Shown here in pieces: positions 51,202 to 55,392 of a stretch of DNA of 55,392 nucleotides. Positions within the stretch are counted from its first letter, which is position 1. Each line of letters opens with the position of its first letter. A program made the position numbers and the translations under genes. Source of the DNA: Corynebacterium sp. HMSC078H07 (GTDB lineage Bacteria; Actinomycetota; Actinomycetes; Mycobacteriales; Mycobacteriaceae); contig NZ_KV810511.1 of assembly GCF_001812805.1 (NCBI RefSeq), positions 1 through 55,392 on the forward strand. Reading direction: 5' to 3'. The notes under the pieces are model-generated. The model saw only the letters and a program-made list of their open reading frames with translations, was not told where the DNA came from and made no database searches.

Positions 51202-52431
51202 TTATACGCGGGCGATGAACACCTGCGCAGCGCCGTTCTCCGCAGCACGCACAGTGGCAACTGGGTCGCCGGCAGGAAGCCAAGCGGCGTGGCCGGCGCT
51301 GAGCGCCACACTTTCACCGTGCTCGTTGTTGACATCAACGGCGCCGGAGGTGCAGAGCACGATGACGGGACCGTCAAAATCAACGTCCACTGAGTCGTCA
51401 CCGGACAATTCCACGCGGTCCAGCGCGAACTCCTCAATCGGCACCGGATAAGACCATGCCTGAGCACCGTGGACGTGGCTTTGTGTTGATTGATCTACTT
51501 GCGGCACTCGCGGGTCCTGTGCGGCGGAGTAGGTCAGAACCTTGACCAGCTCCGGAACGTCCACAAACTTAGGTGTCAGGCCGCCACGCAGAACGTTGTC
51601 GGAATTGGCCATGATCTCCACGCCAAGGCCCGAGACATATGCATGTAGCTCGCCAGCGTTGAGGTACACCGCTTCGCCCGGCTGCAGCACGATGTGGTTC
51701 AGCAGCAGCGCGCCGAGCACGCCGATATCGCCGGGGTACTGCTCGTTGAGTGCGGCCACGGTATCCATAACCATGCCCATCCACTCCTCGCCTGTGCCTT
51801 GGTCGCGGAGGCGTTCACCAGCAGCGACGACGGCAGCGATAAGCTCCTTGCGCTTAGCGCCCGGGATGGTAATCCACGTGGTGAACAGCGCGCGCAGGTT
51901 ATCGCTTTCTGCCTCCGGGTCATCCGCGAGCATGCTGACGTAGTGGTCAAGCTCGGGGCACTCCAGCGCGGTGAAGAGGCGGCGGGTCTGCTCCAAAGGA
52001 CGGAAGCCTGCCATGGCATAGAACTCTGTCAGCGCCACGATGAGCTCAGGTTTGTGGTTATCGTCCTTGTAGTTGCGGTTGGGGGCTGTCAGCTCAATAC
52101 CTGCCGCGTTTTCACGCGCAAAGCCTTCCTCCGCCTGCGCCTTCGACGGGTGCGCCTGCAAAGATAGCGGCTCAGCCGCGGCAAGAATCTTCAGCAGGAA
52201 GGGCAGGTTTTCGCCGTACTCGTCTGCCACGCGTGCGCCAACCTGGTTCGCTGGGTCCGCCGCGATGATGTCATCGAGACGTTCACCGTCCACGGTGGAT
52301 GGGTCAGCTGGGTGCGCACCAAACCACAGCTCCGCTACGGGGCTCTGCGTTTCAGGTTCTCCCAGGAGGGCAGGAATCAGTGTGCGCGAACCCCAGGAAT
52401 AGTTGCGGGCAGCGCTCTCGAGCAGCTTCAT
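51202..52431 (-). CDS. manA: Mannose-6-phosphate isomerase, class I
   Basis: A 409-residue enzyme converting fructose-6-P to mannose-6-P for GDP-mannose, lipoglycans and trehalose-free mannosides. Zinc ligands appear as QAHPSKAQAEEGF (Gln, His), DDNHKPELIVAL (Glu) and LNAGELHAYVSG (His). N-terminus NYSWGSRTLIPALLG is typical. It is downstream of the TobH-like gene (9 nt gap), the same arrangement as Rv3255c-Rv3256c. Confidence 0.95.
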   Translation of the reverse strand: MKLLESAARNYSWGSRTLIPALLGEPETQSPVAELWFGAHPADPSTVDGERLDDIIAADPANQVGARVADEYGENLPFLLKILAAAEPLSLQAHPSKAQAEEGFARENAAGIELTAPNRNYKDDNHKPELIVALTEFYAMAGFRPLEQTRRLFTALECPELDHYVSMLADDPEAESDNLRALFTTWITIPGAKRKELIAAVVAAGERLRDQGTGEEWMGMVMDTVAALNEQYPGDIGVLGALLLNHIVLQPGEAVYLNAGELHAYVSGLGVEIMANSDNVLRGGLTPKFVDVPELVKVLTYSAAQDPRVPQVDQSTQSHVHGAQAWSYPVPIEEFALDRVELSGDDSVDVDFDGPVIVLCTSGAVDVNNEHGESVALSAGHAAWLPAGDPVATVRAAENGAAQVFIARV

Positions 52432-52440
52432 CGATATCCT

Positions 52441-53406
52441 CTATTTCACGTCATAGGCGGTCGCGGCGTAACTCCGCGTAATCAACTGCAGCGCGCCGGC
52501 CAGATCCCCACTGGAGGGGTCGGCGCTCGCCGCAGCGAATGAATGGGGCAGGTTCGCCTCTTCCTGTCCCCATAAAATTAATTTCAAGGGTACCAAAGGC
52601 TCCCCATCTTCAAAGGGGTCGTGGAAGATATCAGTCGGCGCGTCCTCCAGAATCGGCCCGAGGCCTTCCGCATCCACGACCGAGCCACCCAGCCCATGCG
52701 TTGCCCAGATAGCGCCTGCCATGCGGGCAACGAGCGCGCCTAGATGCACGCGCGTTCGCTCCTCAGAGAAGGCATAGGGGTCCGGACCACTGCTGTGAAC
52801 CACGCGGCCACCCTCCGCAAACTCGCGCAGGGCACGGCCTGGGTTCGTGGTGGAATCTCGCTGCGGGGACAGTGCTTCGATTTCCCGATCCACGGCTTCC
52901 GCCACGTCTTCCAGACGGCGCGCGACCAGCTCCGGGTCCTCGCTCAGCACCGCCTGTACCGCATGAAGCGCCACGATAGCCCGAACTGGGGAGACTCCCT
53001 CTGCCGTGGGCAGCTGGTCTATCACCACGGTGTCGTCAGGGGCGTCCTCAACTTCGTTGAGGCAAATGGTGGTGGCGCCGCGCCGTGCGGCGTCGTGCAA
53101 CGCGCGTTCTGCCCACGGGCTTTCCCCTGCCACGACGACCACGTCGAGAGCACCGATGAAACGCGGTAGTGATTCGCTGACCACAATGGGAACGTCCGCT
53201 GGCTCCGCAAGCCCCACGGCCACATGCGCAGCGGCCCGGGACACTTGGTCCGCAGCGAGGATAACGAGGGAACGCGGACGCATGCCGCTCACTACCCGGG
53301 CAAGGTCTGGCACGGCGGAGGCTACGAGGCGGGCTTGAGCGCCTTCGTGGGCGACGTCGAAAAAGCGCACGGTTTCGGGGTCATAGGAAGTCATGGGCTC
53401 GAGCAT
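52441..53406 (-). CDS. TobH-like SIS-domain protein (Rv3256c type)
   Basis: A 321-residue protein with two SIS-like halves. Typical parts: SLVILAADQVSRAAAHVAVG, LDVVVVAGESPWAERALHDA and GGRVVHSSGPDPYAFSEERT, followed by ARMAGAIWATHGLGGSV. Family members act with mannose/phosphosugar metabolism (linked to manA and manB) but their reaction is unproven. Start ATG 53406 or 53394 (MTSYDPETVRFFD); the latter looks more natural, neither has a clear ribosome site. It is divergent from cobA with a 17-nt gap. Confidence 0.82.
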   Translation of the reverse strand: MLEPMTSYDPETVRFFDVAHEGAQARLVASAVPDLARVVSGMRPRSLVILAADQVSRAAAHVAVGLAEPADVPIVVSESLPRFIGALDVVVVAGESPWAERALHDAARRGATTICLNEVEDAPDDTVVIDQLPTAEGVSPVRAIVALHAVQAVLSEDPELVARRLEDVAEAVDREIEALSPQRDSTTNPGRALREFAEGGRVVHSSGPDPYAFSEERTRVHLGALVARMAGAIWATHGLGGSVVDAEGLGPILEDAPTDIFHDPFEDGEPLVPLKLILWGQEEANLPHSFAAASADPSSGDLAGALQLITRSYAATAYDVK

Positions 53407-53423
53407 AGCTAGGATGAGGGATC

Positions 53424-54152
53424 ATGAGCATTCATCCGGTAGTCCTCGTCGGTGGTGGCCCGGGCGCGTGGGACCTCATCACGGTGCGCGGTATGCAGGC
53501 TCTGCAGGCTGCGGACGTGATTGTGGCCGATCACCTCGGCCCCACCGCACAGTTGGACAAGCTGTGCGATGTTGACGCCAAGGAGCTTATCGACGTCTCC
53601 AAGATCCCCTACCGCACACAAGTTGCACAGGAGCGAATCAACGAGATCCTCCTCGAACAGGCCCAGGCAGGCCGCCGCGTGGTGCGGCTTAAAGGCGGCG
53701 ATCCCTACGTTTTTGGCCGTGGATTCGAGGAACTGACCGCGCTCACGGAGGCTGGCATGCCCGTGGAGGTCGTCCCCGGAGTAACCTCCGCCGTGGCGGT
53801 GCCGGCGCTGGCGGGCACTCCCGTTACGCATCGCGGCATGGTACATGCCGTCACGGTAGTCTCAGGCCATCTCCCGCCGGGTCATTCTAAGTCCCTGGTG
53901 GATTGGGCAGCTCTTGCCCGCTCTGGGGCGACGCTATCGGTCATTATGGGTGTCAAAAACGCCGCAGCGATTGCCGCGGCGCTTATCGACGCCTCCCTAA
54001 GCCCCCACACCCCGGTCCACATCATCCAAGAAGGCTCACTAGCTGAGGAACGTTCTTTCAGGTGTGAGCTGGCCGAGCTCGGCGCCACGATGGAGGCGCA
54101 GTCCGTGGCACCGCCGGCAGTCATCGTTATCGGCGAGGTCGCCGGACTCTAA
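53424..54152 (+). CDS. cobA: Uroporphyrinogen-III C-methyltransferase (SUMT)
   Basis: A 242-residue SAM-dependent methyltransferase making precorrin-2, the entry to sirohaem. Typical motifs: LVGGGPGAWDLITVRGMQAL, VRLKGGDPYVFGRG, PGVTSAVAVPALAGTPVTHR and LSVIMGVKNA. No fused CysG Fe-chelatase part, so the dehydrogenase and chelatase would be separate, and the partial CbiX-like gene at the right edge may be the chelatase. It converges with the TSUP gene, with 4-nt overlap of their ends. Confidence 0.93.
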   Translation: MSIHPVVLVGGGPGAWDLITVRGMQALQAADVIVADHLGPTAQLDKLCDVDAKELIDVSKIPYRTQVAQERINEILLEQAQAGRRVVRLKGGDPYVFGRGFEELTALTEAGMPVEVVPGVTSAVAVPALAGTPVTHRGMVHAVTVVSGHLPPGHSKSLVDWAALARSGATLSVIMGVKNAAAIAAALIDASLSPHTPVHIIQEGSLAEERSFRCELAELGATMEAQSVAPPAVIVIGEVAGL

Positions 54153-55144
54153 TCCGCGCGTGCAGCCGACGCCCCGACGCGGGCCGTTTCTGCCGTGTCT
54201 TCAGAGCCAGTCGGCTCTGTGGAGCTCACGACGCGGCTGCCACCACGCGTCGGACTCGAGTGGTGGCCTTCGTAGTTCTCTTCGCGCTCATCGCGCTTGC
54301 GGCGGCGATTGGACCACACGGTGAGGGTAATGCCTACCACCAGTGAGGCGATTTGTAGGCCCACGATCACTCCGTGCGGCAGCGCCCAGCCCATTGCCTT
54401 GGGCACGTTGAGTGTGACGATAGCCGTACCGACGAGGCCGCCCAGCAGTGTCGGGTTGATGCGGGAAATGAGCCACGCCGCGATAGGTGCGGTGATCATG
54501 CCACCGATAAGAAGCGCCACCACAGCCGCAGCATTGGCCACGATTTCGTGCCACAGGCCCACGATGAATCCGGCGGTCGCACCGAATGTCACGAGGAATT
54601 CCGCGGTGGTCACCGTGCCGACGATGCGACGCGGCTGTTCACGGCCGACTGCCATAAGCGTCGACGTAGAAAGCGGCCCCCAACCGCCGCCACCGGAGGC
54701 ATCAACGAAGCCGCCGACAATACCTAGTCCGGTAAGAAACGGGGTGGAATGCGGCCGCGCGGTTGAAGCCTTCTTCGGGCGACGGCGAGAAAAACGCCAC
54801 ACCAGGTTAATACCCAGAATAAGGAGGATGGTGGAGGTAACCGGTACTGCGGATTCCAGAGACAGGTTGGACAACACCGTCGCCCCCAAGAACGCTGCGA
54901 TGGCACCCGGGACACCCAACTTGAGCACCGTTGGCCAGTGCACGTTGCCGAAACGCCAGTGGCTGATACCGGAGACGAGGGTGGTTCCCAATTCCGCGGT
55001 GTGGACTACGGCCGACGCCGTTGCTGGCCCAAGGCCGGCAAGGAGCAAGATTGTCGTAGAGGTGACGCCAAAACCCATGCCGATACCGCCATCAACGAGC
55101 TGTGCAGCGGCACCCGCAAGAGCGATGAGAATGAGGCTACGCAT
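54149..55144 (-). CDS. TSUP (TauE/SafE) family sulfur-compound transporter
   Basis: A 331-residue protein with about eight membrane helices in residues 1-255 and a hydrophilic Arg/Glu/Ser tail of about 75 residues. Two typical TSUP repeats are seen: GAAAQLVDGGIGMGFGVTST and the second GLGIVGGFVDASGGGGWGPL with TSTLMAVG. Its gene starts within the chelatase-like gene (8-nt overlap) and is close to cobA. This suggests sulfite or sulfate transport tied to assimilatory sulfite reduction, in the manner of CysZ in corynebacteria. That role is inferred. Confidence 0.88.
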   Translation of the reverse strand: MRSLILIALAGAAAQLVDGGIGMGFGVTSTTILLLAGLGPATASAVVHTAELGTTLVSGISHWRFGNVHWPTVLKLGVPGAIAAFLGATVLSNLSLESAVPVTSTILLILGINLVWRFSRRRPKKASTARPHSTPFLTGLGIVGGFVDASGGGGWGPLSTSTLMAVGREQPRRIVGTVTTAEFLVTFGATAGFIVGLWHEIVANAAAVVALLIGGMITAPIAAWLISRINPTLLGGLVGTAIVTLNVPKAMGWALPHGVIVGLQIASLVVGITLTVWSNRRRKRDEREENYEGHHSSPTRGGSRVVSSTEPTGSEDTAETARVGASAARAD

Positions 55145-55392
55145 GAGCCACCTCCTGGAAACGTCGGGACACGATGTCCGCTAGGGACTCTCCCAGCGGT
55201 GGAAGCACCTTTCGGTGCTGTGGGTTAGATGGATTGTCGGAATGGGAAGCAAGGCGGTCGAGCAACAGGCCAGGGCTGACGAATAGCGGCACAACCACTT
55301 CGCTATGCGAACTGGACGCGATGCGCCCAGCTTCGCGATTCCAACTCTCACTGCGAGACGCGTGAGCGTCTCGCGCGTGAGCGTCTCGCGCG
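55137..55392 (-). CDS. Sirohydrochlorin chelatase-like (CbiX) protein, C-terminal part
   Basis: An open leftward frame enters from the right edge and stops at TAG 55137-55139. It reads AGRIASSSHSEVVVPLFVSP, then GLLLDRLAS and later PPLGESLADIVSRRFQEVAH. VVVPLFVSPG is typical of CbiX/SirB chelatases, and with cobA next door it fits sirohaem synthesis: iron into sirohydrochlorin. The N-terminus lies outside the window. The edge carries a 15-bp repeat encoding RDAHA units. It overlaps the TSUP gene by 8 nt (ATGCGTAG). Confidence 0.75.
   Translation of the reverse strand, partial: ARDAHARDAHASRSESWNREAGRIASSSHSEVVVPLFVSPGLLLDRLASHSDNPSNPQHRKVLPPLGESLADIVSRRFQEVAHA
55355..55390. repeat. 15-bp tandem repeat and palindrome inside the chelatase-like gene
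   Basis: CGTGAGCGTCTCGCG occurs twice head to tail (55361-55375, 55376-55390), and CG at the edge may begin a third copy. GAGACGC-GTGA-GCGTCTC (55355-55372) is a perfect 7-bp palindrome. Translated, the repeat gives RDAHA units in the chelatase frame. Confidence 0.7.

Noticed and set aside
55355..55392. Possible CRISPR-like array at the right edge
   Set aside because: Units are 15 bp, contiguous and without spacers, and they lie in a coding frame.

Overview
This window is chromosomal DNA of a Corynebacterium species. The gene order from the UPF0182 membrane protein to the TobH-like protein follows, from memory, the Mycobacterium tuberculosis Rv3193c-Rv3256c segment: UPF0182, PDZ/Lon-like protease, zincin-like protein, CxxC protein, uvrD2-nudC-K+ channel-adnB-adnA, DUF3152, DUF3107, rhlE, whiB1, sigH-rshA, SRAP, aroA, rsgA, secA, hpf, comF, lpqB-mtrB-mtrA-tmk, manA. 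The small gene set, the moderate-to-high GC, the short secreted proteins and the bL37 gene after whiB1 fit Corynebacterium better than Mycobacterium. The species cannot be named from the sequence.

Layout. 1-5500: a small excisionase-like HTH gene and tRNA-Glu(CTC); a three-gene iron-type ABC importer read leftwards; an insertion-sequence scar (IS3-type end plus an IS1249-type transposase fragment) that has cut an unknown leftward gene; and initiator tRNA-fMet. 5500-15200: UPF0182, a PPA1309-family protein, a lipoprotein, a second IS3 scar beside an AT-rich PASTA-like lipoprotein, the Lon-like protease, two metallopeptidase-like genes and an orphan CxxC protein. 15200-26300: a compact leftward DNA-repair operon (adnA, adnB, ion channel, nudC, uvrD2) whose genes mostly touch or overlap. 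26300-31000: DUF3152, DUF3107, a DEAD-box helicase coupled to a beta-propeller membrane protein, and a four-helix membrane protein. 31000-36500: whiB1 with a long leader, the tiny bL37 ribosomal gene, the sigH-rshA stress pair, a YbaK deacylase, SRAP, and the aroA-rsgA pair. 36500-42800: secA surrounded by four unrecognised small exported proteins plus DUF6912, HAD-like and Rv3235-family genes. 42800-49300: hpf, comF and the lpqB-mtrB-mtrA-tmk cell-envelope signalling operon. 49300-55392: a DUF4259 protein, a Pro/Ala/Glu-rich anchored protein, manA and its TobH-like partner, and a sirohaem/sulfur corner (cobA, TSUP transporter, partial CbiX-like chelatase).

Functionally the window joins DNA break processing (AdnAB, UvrD2, SRAP), oxidative and redox control (SigH-RshA, WhiB1), envelope signalling and export (MtrAB-LpqB, SecA), ribosome hibernation and assembly (HPF, RsgA, bL37), and shikimate, mannose and sirohaem metabolism.

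The most interesting unexplained material is the set of four small exported, C-terminally hydrophobic proteins around secA; the whiB1 leader with a candidate 27-codon ORF and 13-bp tandem repeats; the cysteine-to-histidine change in the UvrD2 zinc motif; a NudC without zinc-ribbon cysteines; and the two IS scars. I saw no CRISPR array, rRNA gene or intact mobile element.
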